Positions 9,701 through 17,301 of a DNA stretch of 64,000 bases are shown here, piece by piece. Below the pieces are notes generated by a model, which was given only the letters and a program-made list of their open reading frames with translations, ran no database searches and was not told where the DNA came from. How positions within the stretch are numbered: the first letter of the stretch is position 1; every line of letters starts with the position of its first letter. The stretch is from an uncultured Paracoccaceae bacterium (lineage in GTDB: Bacteria > Pseudomonadota > Alphaproteobacteria > Rhodobacterales > Rhodobacteraceae). Made by a program: the position numbers and the translations under genes. Location of the stretch: positions 248,001-312,000 of the forward strand of contig CANMWG010000003.1 in assembly GCA_947501555.1 (NCBI GenBank). The letters run 5' to 3'.

Positions 9701-9925
9701 GCTGTTGGGACGGATCAATCGGCCTCGGACGCGCTGATTGCGGCGGGGGTCCATGTGGATGTGAAATGCGCGGATGGCCTCTGTGGTGTCTGCAAATGCG
9801 GGGTCTTGAGCGGGGACGTCGAACATCGCGACTTTGTCTTGTCGAAAGCGCAGCAAGACACGGCGATGATTCTCTGCCAAAGTCGGGCGCGTGACAAGAA
9901 TGCAGTGCTGGACATCGACTTATGA
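6740..9925 (+). CDS. Self-sufficient reductive dehalogenase: B12/Fe-S RdhA fused to NAD(P)H:FMN reductase and [2Fe-2S] ferredoxin
   Basis: 1061 residues from the ATG at 6740; an open extension upstream overlaps the HAD gene and is not family-like. Order: N-terminal RdhA-related half, cobalamin-binding core, then two clusters (C552/C555/C558/C562-P and C588/C601/C604/C608-P). From about residue 749 follows a phthalate-dioxygenase-reductase-like module with RQYSL flavin site and GGGIGITPM nucleotide site, ending in a plant-type [2Fe-2S] domain (C1010/C1015/C1018, C1046). A PDWAYYSH segment may supply the catalytic tyrosine. There is no twin-arginine signal and no rdhB anchor gene, so this is the cytosolic, catabolic class known from Comamonas BhbA. 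Predicted reaction: reductive removal of bromide or chloride from an aromatic, driven by NAD(P)H. The halogenated substrate is unknown. Confidence 0.9.
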   Translation: MRKLRSYRSRPMHYGPFPLESLSRQSTIDFSTLPPFEPVSFRRPDNPQSIVNAMQDYQAMLDATRDGMIKREVAEIPNDLRERANHLKSFGYYCDANMVGICQVPQEAWLDTPALNPDVDRLADKLRKMQTSTLAAGIDVIMAGLRESMALPPVDCRHHTHALVFLYDHPRDPKPDEPGFAWIADALPQRACLRGMETAVTLASYIRTLGYDARAHSMAASDVHLGALAAQAGLVALENGVLLNPFTGDRYGLAAVTTTLALSPDQPLVPGQQPPASYRTGLGAHAKSAHTRDPFARRDFAMGPHPFETLKRVDDPTTYIDQPNVARVPKRANMFARGLFGDMGKHVQDATKNGNYVRKSAAAYAFRPTLGAFILLQDGETKDQQKVVNPDKNAKDIKSALYFLGVDAVGLSACPDWAYYSHNATGTPITPYHQNAISMIIDQGHETMEGASGDDWIACAQSMRAYLRFSLLGGVLAQHLRNLGYTARVHSVMDEEVLHPPLLLLSGLGEVSRIGEVILNPFLGPRLKSGVITTNMPMTHDKPIDFGLQKFCEACNKCARECPSGAITAGPKLMFNGYEIWKSDSQKCTTYRVSQKNGAMCGRCMKTCPWNLEGLFAEAPFRKLAMTVPQVAKALAKLDDMAGKGSINPVKKWWWDLEMEDDGAYRPSSHPVNRRDLQTDLDLKFADQTLAVYPATLAPPPYPWPAPMDREAGIAAYAAMIPAAEHKKRRTAGQPPEHVYDPGQGDAPVMQLVISKVIKMTEAVTKYEFSSPDSSDLPPATAGAHIDVVVAPEFFRQYSLSGDPADRSRYQIAVLREDEGRGGSQLMHRIFEEGRRVFVSRPINHFPLVEDATKTYLMGGGIGITPMIAMAHRLHALGADFALHYSFRDRADAGFLDDLKAMPWADKVHLHVSSEGTRADLPQVLTYSKGAHIYTCGPDVYMSSVMAAAQDNGFPDDARHLEYFAVPDQPDFENHPFTLALKDGRRIAVGTDQSASDALIAAGVHVDVKCADGLCGVCKCGVLSGDVEHRDFVLSKAQQDTAMILCQSRARDKNAVLDIDL

Positions 9926-10476
9926 GCAAGATTACCGAAATCACCGCCAGCCGCGGCTTTGATGCCCCGCCAGATCAGGTTTTTGACGCGCTTACGCATA
10001 GAGCGATAGTACGCCCATTGGAATCCAAGCCCGGTGACGTGTTGGAGATGATCCATCTGGCCGGCCACCCCAATCAGGCCGGGTATCAAACGGCGGTAAG
10101 GGTGAATTGGGGGCTGCTGGATTACCGATATCTTGAAACGCTAACAGCCTATCATCGGCCGCATTTCATCGCGCATGAACATATGCCTGAGGCCTGTTTT
10201 CCGTTGGATCACACCGAACGTCTGCCACCGGTTAACAACCGCTGGACACCTGAGCCTGAACGGGTCTTTCGCCAAAGCTTTGGTGCTGACCCGCAGGCCA
10301 GTCATGAACGTATCGATCTGACGCAAAAGGGCGGGCAGACTTTCGTTGAAATTACCTATTCAAAGGCCAACCCACCCGGGTCGTGGGCTTGGCTACAACG
10401 ACGCAAGGACCGACGGCTCGCGGCCCACCTCGAATCCATTCTGGAGAGCACCGCCCAAAAGCTATCCCAGCCTTAG
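9922..10476 (+). CDS. SRPBCC (START/Bet v1-like) family protein coupled to RdhA
   Basis: 184 residues. The opening (ITASRGFDAPPDQVFDALT) is typical of SRPBCC proteins, which bind hydrophobic or aromatic ligands in a deep cavity; the middle is less conserved and the end is a long helix. Its ATG overlaps the rdhA stop by 4 bases (ATGA), so it is translated in step with the dehalogenase. I infer a role in binding, delivering or further converting the halogenated substrate or product. No catalytic residues can be recognised. Confidence 0.72.
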   Translation: MSKITEITASRGFDAPPDQVFDALTHRAIVRPLESKPGDVLEMIHLAGHPNQAGYQTAVRVNWGLLDYRYLETLTAYHRPHFIAHEHMPEACFPLDHTERLPPVNNRWTPEPERVFRQSFGADPQASHERIDLTQKGGQTFVEITYSKANPPGSWAWLQRRKDRRLAAHLESILESTAQKLSQP

Positions 10477-10751
10477 GTCCAATGCACGCTTTCGGCCCCC
10501 GGTAGCGCATAGCGCGCCATGAGCGGCTGTTCATATTTCAGATCATGCGCATCGCAGAATGCAATCACCCAGGTGTCATCCATTGTGATGAATTCAAGCA
10601 CGGCCGCTTGAAATGCGGGATCTGTGGCCCTTTCGCGCAGATCATCCACCGATCCGCCCGAAGCCCCTAAAAAGATTGGACATAATTCCTCGTTGCCGGC
10701 CAGCCAGCCAAGCGCCTGAAGCGCAATTATTTGGGCTTGTTCATGTTTCAT
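10473..10751 (-). CDS. DUF3572 family protein
   Basis: 92 residues, matching the small alphaproteobacterial DUF3572 family. It is helical and acidic, with a conserved N-terminal AQIIALQALGWLA segment and a DDTWVIAFCDAH segment. It has no signal peptide or membrane helix, so it is cytosolic. Its function is not known. It overlaps the 3' end of the SRPBCC gene by 4 bases tail to tail and is divergent from the PleD gene. Confidence 0.85.
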   Translation of the reverse strand: MKHEQAQIIALQALGWLAGNEELCPIFLGASGGSVDDLRERATDPAFQAAVLEFITMDDTWVIAFCDAHDLKYEQPLMARYALPGAESVHWT

Positions 10752-10844
10752 TCAAATTCCCTAAATCCGCGGAAACTGTTTTTTAACCAATCCGATTCAA
10801 TTTGTCCCCAACAACGGCAGACCTGCCATCATGAGGATAAAGAA

Positions 10845-12236
10845 ATGTCCGGTCGCATATTGATCATTGATACCGTACCCACCAATCGCATCGTGCTAAA
10901 GGTGAAAATGGTGACGGCACAATTCAGTGTAGATGCCTGCTCAACCCAGCTTGAGGCGGAGGCGATTATCGCGACCAATCGCCCTGATCTGATCCTGATC
11001 AACCTGTCCGATCCGGTTGAAGATCACCATGACTTCTGCAGAACCCTGCGCAACGACCCCGACACCGCATCGATTGCGATTATTGCCGTTGGCGTTGCCG
11101 ATACCTCAAAGGCCCGCTTTGCTGCCTTGGACGCAGGTGCGGATGATGTTCTGCCCCGTCCGATGAGCGATACATTGTTGCTGGCGCGCATTCGCAGTCT
11201 GCTACGCGTACGCAGCGCCAGTGAAGAGCTGCTTTTGCGCGAGAGCACCAGCCGTGCCCTTGGTTTTGAAGAGGCAAGCGCCCAGTTTGAAACGGCCGCG
11301 CATGTCGCGCTCTTGTCGCCCAATGACACCCCAGATTCAGCGCTTGTTGAGATGCTGAACAAGGGTCTACACCAACCGGTCCGCGTGCTGGAACCAGCCG
11401 GTGTGCTGCGCCAAACAAGTCTGACCCCAGTCCCTGACCTGTTTGTCATTGACGCCACCGAAGCCGCCACACCTGGCAGCCGCCTGTTTGGTCTGGTTTC
11501 AGATCTACGCTGCCGGTCCGAGACCCGGTTGGCGACCCAACTGGTCATCGTTCCTGATGGTGCGCCTGATATTGCGGCAATGTTCCTTGATCTTGGTGCA
11601 GATGACGTCACCAGTGTCAGCACATCACCCGGCGAGATGACCTTGCGCGCCAAGGCTTTGATCCGCCGCAAGCAATTGCATGACCGGCTGCGCGATACTG
11701 TTCGCGACGGTCTGCATGCCGCAATCACAGATCCGCTGACGGGCCTTTACAACCGCCGCTATATGGAACCGCATCTGGCTCGGATGGCGGCGCAATCCGG
11801 CGCTGATGGGTTGGAACTGGCGGTCATGATGCTGGATATCGATCACTTTAAATCGGTCAATGATACCTATGGCCATGCCGCTGGTGACCGTGTGTTGGTC
11901 CAAATGGCCGACCGCTTGCGTGAAAACATGCGCGCGATTGATCTTGTGGCCCGGGTGGGTGGCGAGGAATTTCTGGTCGCCATGCCCCGCACAACCGCCG
12001 CGCAGGCCCATAGTGCCGCCAACCGACTGCGCCGATTGGTCAACTGCCGTCCCTTTGATCTGGGCGAGGCGCATCCAAAGCTGCGTATCACAGTCTCAGT
12101 CGGTGTGGCGGTCGGAGGCCCCAACGGAATGGAACAGTTGCAGCTAGGGCAGATGTGTGATCAAGCCGATGCGGCCCTTTATGCGGCCAAATCCGCGGGC
12201 CGCGATCAGGTCGCCATGAGCCAATCAGCCGCCTGA
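10845..12236 (+). CDS. pleD: PleD-type response regulator diguanylate cyclase (REC-REC-GGDEF)
   Basis: 463 residues from the ATG at 10845 (GAGG 8-12 bases upstream); a longer in-frame start would run into the divergent gene's promoter. Domains: a receiver (about 1-120), a second receiver-like adaptor (about 150-275) and a GGDEF domain (about 300-460) with GGEEF as the active-site signature. The inhibitory site RAID stands five residues before GGEEF, as in Caulobacter PleD, so feedback by c-di-GMP is expected. It makes c-di-GMP from two GTP when phosphorylated, controlling motility versus attachment. No cognate kinase is adjacent. Confidence 0.93.
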   Translation: MSGRILIIDTVPTNRIVLKVKMVTAQFSVDACSTQLEAEAIIATNRPDLILINLSDPVEDHHDFCRTLRNDPDTASIAIIAVGVADTSKARFAALDAGADDVLPRPMSDTLLLARIRSLLRVRSASEELLLRESTSRALGFEEASAQFETAAHVALLSPNDTPDSALVEMLNKGLHQPVRVLEPAGVLRQTSLTPVPDLFVIDATEAATPGSRLFGLVSDLRCRSETRLATQLVIVPDGAPDIAAMFLDLGADDVTSVSTSPGEMTLRAKALIRRKQLHDRLRDTVRDGLHAAITDPLTGLYNRRYMEPHLARMAAQSGADGLELAVMMLDIDHFKSVNDTYGHAAGDRVLVQMADRLRENMRAIDLVARVGGEEFLVAMPRTTAAQAHSAANRLRRLVNCRPFDLGEAHPKLRITVSVGVAVGGPNGMEQLQLGQMCDQADAALYAAKSAGRDQVAMSQSAA

Positions 12237-12719
12237 CGGCTTATCGCGCTGCGGCGGACGCTCACGTGACATGTCCTCTTGCAGCTGAGCAGCAAAAGCA
12301 GCGCGGCGCTCTGGCGTCATATCTGAGATCACCTTCAACAAGACCATATGCACGTTGCCCTGCAAATGCGTGGTTTTCGCAAGCTGCTCAGATAGCAACG
12401 CAGCGATCGCATCTTGATCAAAGGGCTCGGCCTGCATCACCGTGATCATGTCGTTCATCCGTCCACGTAAGTTCAACTGCCGGATGGCTCCGTCGCGCAT
12501 AAGATTGCGCCGAATTTCGCGGCGCTCTTCTTCGTCAAGCGCACGCCCCATAGGGCCCAACCCGACATCGAAATTTGTGGGCGGCCCCGCCGACCAACGC
12601 CCTGAAGCCGTTGACCCCACAAAAAGCCCCGCAATCGCAAGGTTCAGCGCGAGTGACACAACCAGCACAATCCGCATCAGCCGGGATGCGCCTGTTTTTG
12701 GGGACGATTGCTCAGCCAT
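12225..12719 (-). CDS. Periplasmic heavy-metal-sensor-like (CpxP/Spy-type) membrane-anchored protein
   Basis: 164 residues: a short cytoplasmic N-terminus, one transmembrane helix (about 15-38) and a helical periplasmic part rich in Arg/Glu, with LDEEERREIRRNL and a later MTPERRAAFAAQL. These resemble the LTxxQ-like helices of Spy/CpxP/CnrX-type proteins. The family senses or buffers metals and envelope stress. It is the last gene of a leftward module (EF-hand, ECF sigma, anti-sigma-like, this gene) with 8-base overlap to the gene before it, so it probably feeds stress signals to the sigma factor. The metal is unknown. Confidence 0.75.
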   Translation of the reverse strand: MAEQSSPKTGASRLMRIVLVVSLALNLAIAGLFVGSTASGRWSAGPPTNFDVGLGPMGRALDEEERREIRRNLMRDGAIRQLNLRGRMNDMITVMQAEPFDQDAIAALLSEQLAKTTHLQGNVHMVLLKVISDMTPERRAAFAAQLQEDMSRERPPQRDKPSGG

Positions 12720-13074
12720 CTGTCAGTAGTCCAATCTCAAAATCCAGATCATCAGCAAAGATGCCGATGGTCACGGGCTCGCCGAAAGTCGACGCCGTAA
12801 AATCCTCAACAGACACCGGTGGTGCCACCCCAACCCAGATCCCTGCGACCGTAGCAGCAGCCAAACTGCCGACCGCGGGCCATCCACCAATCAATTCCAT
12901 GAAACGGGCAAAAATGCCAATTTGTGGGTCTGCGTTCGGCACAGGTTCTGCGCGTGCCACGTTCCCGGCGTCCGCCAGCACACGGGCTACCAGTGCATCA
13001 GAGGGTTGCGGTGCCACGGCACGCGCCTGCGCGAACAGATCGTCGAGCATATCGTTATTTGGGTCAGTCATCAT
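12712..13074 (-). CDS. Putative small membrane anti-sigma factor
   Basis: 120 residues from the first of two tandem ATG codons at 13074, inside the end of the sigma gene. The cytoplasmic N-terminal half is helical and acidic (DDLFAQARAVAPQPSDALVARVL), then one transmembrane segment (about 72-92), then a short periplasmic tail. Gene order, size and topology are those of a single-pass anti-sigma factor holding the adjacent ECF factor. No zinc (ZAS) motif is visible, so the assignment rests on context. Homologues sometimes carry the wrong label 'dihydroorotate dehydrogenase'. Confidence 0.65.
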   Translation of the reverse strand: MMTDPNNDMLDDLFAQARAVAPQPSDALVARVLADAGNVARAEPVPNADPQIGIFARFMELIGGWPAVGSLAAATVAGIWVGVAPPVSVEDFTASTFGEPVTIGIFADDLDFEIGLLTDG

Positions 13075-13651
13075 CGTACCCCAGTTCTGCCTTCCGCCCC
13101 GCCATAATATCGGCAAGGGCCCGTTTGCCGCGTGCTGTCAAACTTTCCACGGACCGCACGCTAATGTCCATGATTTGCGCGATCTCGGGATTTGACAGCC
13201 CCTCAAGATGGCGCAGTGAAACTGCTTGTGCCTGACGTTCAGGCATTTGTGCCAGCGCGTCCGACAAGGCCTGAAGCCGCGTCCGCGTCTGGATTTGTTC
13301 CGCGACAGATGGTGTCGCATCTTCAGGCTCGGCCACCTGATCCAGCGAAACACCGCCGCGCCGCTTGCGGAGCCGGTCGGTGCACAGATTCGCCACGACC
13401 CGGTAAAGCCAGGTACTGACCTGCGCTTCGCCTTGTCGCCAATCAGGCGCGATCTTCCACAACCGGATCATCGCGTCCTGTGCGACGTCCTCGGCTTCAC
13501 TTGTGTTCGCAAGCATCCGGGTCGCCTGGGCCAAGACACGCGGCAGCAACCGCGCAGTTAAATCGCGCGCCGCATCGTTGTCGCCATTGGCGAATGCCAC
13601 CAACAAGGCTGCATCCGATGCCTCGGCAAAGGAATCTGACGTCATATTCAT
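13064..13651 (-). CDS. ECF-type RNA polymerase sigma factor
   Basis: About 195 residues from the ATG at 13651 (another ATG 6 bases later is equally possible; an upstream one at 13729 adds an unlike extension). Sigma-70 region 2 is clear (AEDVAQDAMIRLWKI, then STWLYRVVANLCTDRLRKRR), followed by a linker and region 4 (LPERQ-like MPERQAQAVSLRHLEGLSNPEIAQIMDIS). It should direct RNA polymerase to a small regulon, probably including its own module. Downstream overlaps with the anti-sigma-like gene support co-expression and partner control. Confidence 0.9.
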   Translation of the reverse strand: MNMTSDSFAEASDAALLVAFANGDNDAARDLTARLLPRVLAQATRMLANTSEAEDVAQDAMIRLWKIAPDWRQGEAQVSTWLYRVVANLCTDRLRKRRGGVSLDQVAEPEDATPSVAEQIQTRTRLQALSDALAQMPERQAQAVSLRHLEGLSNPEIAQIMDISVRSVESLTARGKRALADIMAGRKAELGYDDD

Positions 13652-13728
13652 CTGATATCGTGCTACCCCGGTCACCCAGCCAAAGCAATCGGCAGAGGGC
13701 AGGAGGCCACCCTCTGCCAAAGCAACCA

Positions 13729-14163
13729 TCAGCCCTGGTCCCTTTGACCTTCGCCGCGTGGTCCACGCTCTGCGAGAGCCTCGAACTCGGCCTGCGTGAT
13801 GATCCCGTCGCTATCCGCGTCGATCCGGTCAAACATCCGTTGCCCGTCACGTTGCGGCAATTCAGCTTGTTGCAGTAAACCGTCGCCGTTCTCGTCAAAA
13901 CGCTCGAGCATTTGGGTTGCACGTTCAGCTGCGCGACCATCTGCATTGGCGATCAATTCTTCGGACGACAAAGCGCCGTCGCCATTGGCGTCAGAATTTG
14001 CGAACCGATCTTCGCCATGCGCCTGCAATTCTGCCAGCGTGATACCGCCATCGCTGTTTGCATCAAATGCAGCGAAGTCTGGGCGCTTGGGCCCGTCTTG
14101 TGCTGCAGCTGCCGTCATGACAAGACTTGTCAGCACAGCGGTGATTAAAATCTTCGTCTTCAT
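13729..14163 (-). CDS. Periplasmic four-EF-hand calcium-binding protein
   Basis: 144 residues from the ATG at 14163, with GGAAGAG upstream; longer versions lack a signal peptide. A clear signal peptide ends near residue 22 (AAAQDG). The mature part has four EF-hand loops with the D-x-D/N-x-D-G pattern: DANSDG, DANGDG, DENGDG and DADSDG, each followed by the expected E at the loop end. It should bind calcium in the periplasm. It heads the ECF sigma module, so calcium or envelope stress may be part of the signal; that is inference. Confidence 0.88.
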   Translation of the reverse strand: MKTKILITAVLTSLVMTAAAAQDGPKRPDFAAFDANSDGGITLAELQAHGEDRFANSDANGDGALSSEELIANADGRAAERATQMLERFDENGDGLLQQAELPQRDGQRMFDRIDADSDGIITQAEFEALAERGPRGEGQRDQG

Positions 14164-14336
14164 TGCTCTTCCTATTTTTTCCGCAGCTTTCTTCGTGCTG
14201 CCCTCATTCAACGCGGATCGGGTTGCTTTCCGTCGTTTGGTCTTGGATTTTCCAGAGAACGTCTGTTCAAATTGCCGCATCCCCCTTTCCAAAAGGCCTC
14301 GATTGCGCCTATCTACCCCTCAGATTGGAGACTGAT

Positions 14337-14726
14337 ATGTCAGACAGCACCGCCCCCTTTGATGATCGTCCCACAAAGCCTGCGCTGCTCAACGGCCTGC
14401 GCTGCCGCTGTCCAAAGTGTGGTGAGGCTCCGCTTTATACCAAGTTTCTGAAGGTTATGGATCAATGCCCGGCCTGCGATGAGGTTCTGCATCACCACCG
14501 CGCCGACGATGGGCCTGCCTATCTGACCATCCTTATCGTGGCCCATATCGTAGGGTTTGCCATGCATTTCATGTGGGTCGCAATTCGCCCCGATCCGTTG
14601 GTCATGGCGCTGGTCATCACCTTTGGTGCGGTTGGCCTGTCCTTGTTGATGCTGCCCCGGCTCAAAGGCTTGATTGTCGCAATTCAATGGGCCCGCCGGA
14701 TGCATGGCTTTGGCCAGTCAAGCTAA
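14337..14726 (+). CDS. DUF983 family zinc-ribbon membrane protein
   Basis: 129 residues from the ATG at 14337 (TTGGAG upstream). The N-terminus carries a rubredoxin-like CPKCG plus CPACD pair that should bind zinc. Two hydrophobic helices follow (about 63-82 and 88-106). This is the alphaproteobacterial DUF983 family, an inner-membrane protein often found near cytochrome oxidase assembly or Nudix genes. Its biochemical role is unknown. The Nudix gene starts 5 bases after its stop, so the pair is one transcript. Confidence 0.85.
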   Translation: MSDSTAPFDDRPTKPALLNGLRCRCPKCGEAPLYTKFLKVMDQCPACDEVLHHHRADDGPAYLTILIVAHIVGFAMHFMWVAIRPDPLVMALVITFGAVGLSLLMLPRLKGLIVAIQWARRMHGFGQSS

Positions 14727-14730
14727 TCAA

Positions 14731-15408
14731 ATGGACAATGTCGCCATCCGGGATGCCGCCACATTGATTGTTCTGCGCGATGCGCAGACGGCACCACGCG
14801 TTTTGATGGGCCAACGCGGCGCATCAGCGGCCTTCATGCCCGGCAAATTCGTCTTTCCCGGTGGGGCAGTCGATCCCAACGATGCGACTGTGCCCTTGAC
14901 CCCTCTTGAGCCGTTGGATGATGCGCGATTAGCTCAGGAAAGCACCCAATCCCCGACCGCCATCGCAGCCGCCGCAATCCGCGAGTTGTGGGAGGAAACC
15001 GGACAGGTTCTTGGCACGCCCGCCCAATGGTCCGATCCCCCTCAAGGCTGGCGCGGATTTGCAGCAACAGGCCATCAGCCCAATGGGTCCGTTTGTCAGT
15101 TCTTCTTTCGGGCCGTGACCCCCGTCGGTCGCCCGCGCCGCTTTGACGCCCGGTTTCTTTTGGCGAATGCCGATGATCTGATCACCGATCCCGACGACTT
15201 TTCCAATGCCGAGGATGAACTGGCCCACCTGCAATGGGTGCCCTTGACCGACGCCCGCAACTTTGATCTGCCCTTTATCACACAGGTCGTGTTGGCCGAA
15301 TTGACAGCCCATCTCAACCGTGGCGGGCCGCCAGCCTCAGTCCCATTCTTCCGCAATGATGACGAGGCGCATTTGGTCAGCCGCCTCAGTGGTAAACGCC
15401 CGCTCTAG
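14731..15408 (+). CDS. Nudix hydrolase (NUDT19/RP2p-like, possible CoA or ADP-ribose pyrophosphatase)
   Basis: 225 residues from the ATG at 14731. The catalytic helix AAIRELWEETG is present (REx2EExG core with metal-binding glutamates). The N-terminal glycine of the Nudix box is set apart by an insertion after PGGAVD, as in the NUDT19-like branch that often acts on CoA esters. Hydrolysis of a nucleoside diphosphate linked to another moiety is expected in the cytosol. It follows DUF983 closely and its 3' end overlaps the convergent exporter gene by 4 bases. Confidence 0.85.
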   Translation: MDNVAIRDAATLIVLRDAQTAPRVLMGQRGASAAFMPGKFVFPGGAVDPNDATVPLTPLEPLDDARLAQESTQSPTAIAAAAIRELWEETGQVLGTPAQWSDPPQGWRGFAATGHQPNGSVCQFFFRAVTPVGRPRRFDARFLLANADDLITDPDDFSNAEDELAHLQWVPLTDARNFDLPFITQVVLAELTAHLNRGGPPASVPFFRNDDEAHLVSRLSGKRPL

Positions 15409-16307
15409 GTTACCAAAACCAGCAACACGATGCTGCACGTTAACAGGCCCAACCCCTGCCATTCCCGCCCGCTGACCTTTTCCCCAAAGACAAAGGCGCC
15501 GATGATCAGTGAGAACAGCAATTCGATCTGCCCAACGGCATTCACATAGGCAGCGTTTTGCAGGGTGAATGCTGTGAACCAACAGATCGAGCCTAGCATA
15601 CTGGTCAGCCCCACCAAGCCCGCAACCCGCCACGCGCGCAGCACAGTCATGATCTGCCCCCGCTCGCGCCATGCCAGCCAAAGCGCCATGGCGACGGTCT
15701 GAAGCGCGGTCACGATCGCCAGCGTCACGATAGCCCGATAGAACACATCGCCTTCGCCGAGCGACAGTGACGCCCCGCGATACCCATTCCCCGAGATGCC
15801 AAACAACAGCCCTGCCCCCAACCCCAACGCCGTGGCCCGGTTAAATATCCGCTGATGCCAAGGGCCCACACCGTCGGGCGGGTCAGACAACAGCAAGACC
15901 CCGGCCAACCCGATACACATCGCGAAGATGGCCCAGAATGTGAAAACGTCGCCGAGGATGATGAACCCGAAAGCAGCGCTCAGCAGGACTTCGGTTTTCT
16001 TGAAGGTGATCCCAACCGCAAAGTTCCGATGTGCAAACAGTGCCACGACGCACATGGTGGCCAAGACCTGCGATGCTCCTCCGGCAATTGCATAAGGCCA
16101 GAAGCCCGCTGGAATATCGGGCATGCCTTGCTTGCTGTAGGTCGCATAGCAAATCGCGATGACAGCCACCAAAGGGGATGAATAGATGAACCGCGCAAAG
16201 GTCGCCCCAGCCGTCGTCAGCTGCATGGTCTTCAACTGCTTTTGCAGCATAAACCGCAAAGTTTGCGCAGCAGCAGCACCTAGGGTGATCAGGATCCAAG
16301 TTTCCAT
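15405..16307 (-). CDS. EamA/DMT-family transporter
   Basis: 300 residues from the ATG at 16307, where the hydrophobic protein begins; the upstream extension is polar and unlikely. Ten hydrophobic segments in two repeats are visible, typical of drug/metabolite transporters (EamA). The second repeat contains the usual SLI-IGAFVFGEKVSGREW end. Such proteins export or import small metabolites across the inner membrane; direction and substrate are not readable. It lies convergent to the Nudix gene and just downstream of the desaturase gene on the same strand (23-base gap). Confidence 0.82.
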   Translation of the reverse strand: METWILITLGAAAAQTLRFMLQKQLKTMQLTTAGATFARFIYSSPLVAVIAICYATYSKQGMPDIPAGFWPYAIAGGASQVLATMCVVALFAHRNFAVGITFKKTEVLLSAAFGFIILGDVFTFWAIFAMCIGLAGVLLLSDPPDGVGPWHQRIFNRATALGLGAGLLFGISGNGYRGASLSLGEGDVFYRAIVTLAIVTALQTVAMALWLAWRERGQIMTVLRAWRVAGLVGLTSMLGSICWFTAFTLQNAAYVNAVGQIELLFSLIIGAFVFGEKVSGREWQGLGLLTCSIVLLVLVT

Positions 16308-16330
16308 TACGCCCCTATGCCTGTAATCAG

Positions 16331-17218
16331 CTACCTCCGCCAGAGCGGGTGCGCGATTGGGTCTTTGGTCCGCCAAAAATATTGACGTATGATCGTCGCA
16401 TAGGATCGGTAGACATACCCATCATTACGCCGCAGATAATGGTCCCGCCGTGATCGGTAAAGCGCAGGCAACGCGTACCACGCGACCTTGGGATGCATAT
16501 GGTGCACCACATGCAAGTTGTTGTTCAGAAACAAGAAGGCAAAGAACCCACGACCTTCAATGATCACGCTGCGCCCGCTGGCGCGGGTGTGTGCCTGATG
16601 TTCCAGAAACGTCCGCAGCTTTAGCAAGGACATCCCCAAATAAGCTGCGACGAAGTAGGCCCAGACCGGTAGGGGCGAAAGCGAGATCACGACCAAGACC
16701 CCGATCAATGCGGGGATATGCATCATCCATCCCCGTGTGACGGCAGGCGACCGTGCCCGCCATTCACTGATCAGGTACGTCACCGTTCCAATCGCGGGAC
16801 CCAGCACCAATCGCCCGGCCAGCGTGTTGTTCCAGGTCAAAATCAACTGGATCATTCGCGGTAGACGGTCCCAGACATCCTGTGCCAGGTAGTTCGTTTC
16901 AGGGTCATCATATGGATCGGTCAGCGTTATGTCGCTGTGATGCGCCAGATGTGTGGCCTTGAAGCGCGCGTAGGGGATGATCAGCGTCAATGGCGCAGCA
17001 ATTAATGCATCGTTCAACCATTGCGCAGCGAAGGGATGCCCGTGAATTGCCTCATGCTGCAACGACGAATGTAGGGCGATCAACACCGCCAAACCCGGGA
17101 TCGCAGCCCATGGGGGCAATCCCCAGAGTGCGGCGAACCACATCAAATAACACATCAGAATAAGGCCCAGCGTCGGCCATTCGACCCCGCCGGCATTTGC
17201 CGTTTTTGTCTGTCCCAT
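16331..17218 (-). CDS. Membrane fatty acid desaturase/hydroxylase
   Basis: 295 residues from the ATG at 17218. The three histidine boxes of the diiron membrane family are visible: HEAIHGH preceded by HSSLQ (about 58-70), HLAHH (about 94-98) and HVVHHMHP (about 241-248). Four hydrophobic helices surround them. It should use O2 and reduced ferredoxin or similar donor to desaturate (or hydroxylate) an acyl chain or isoprenoid. The family also includes carotenoid and alkane hydroxylases, so the exact substrate is open. It is divergent from the XRE regulator. Confidence 0.85.
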   Translation of the reverse strand: MGQTKTANAGGVEWPTLGLILMCYLMWFAALWGLPPWAAIPGLAVLIALHSSLQHEAIHGHPFAAQWLNDALIAAPLTLIIPYARFKATHLAHHSDITLTDPYDDPETNYLAQDVWDRLPRMIQLILTWNNTLAGRLVLGPAIGTVTYLISEWRARSPAVTRGWMMHIPALIGVLVVISLSPLPVWAYFVAAYLGMSLLKLRTFLEHQAHTRASGRSVIIEGRGFFAFLFLNNNLHVVHHMHPKVAWYALPALYRSRRDHYLRRNDGYVYRSYATIIRQYFWRTKDPIAHPLWRR

Positions 17219-17301
17219 GCTTTGCAAGCTACCGGGATGCACCGGCCTTGCGTATTCTGAGACTAGTTCACAAATTCCATAATTTATGATCTTTATAACC
17301 T

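Noticed and set aside
6740..9925. Respiratory organohalide reductase or epoxyqueuosine reductase (QueG)
   Set aside because: There is no Tat signal or membrane anchor gene for respiration. The fused reductase and [2Fe-2S] domains, and the length of 1061 residues, do not fit QueG.
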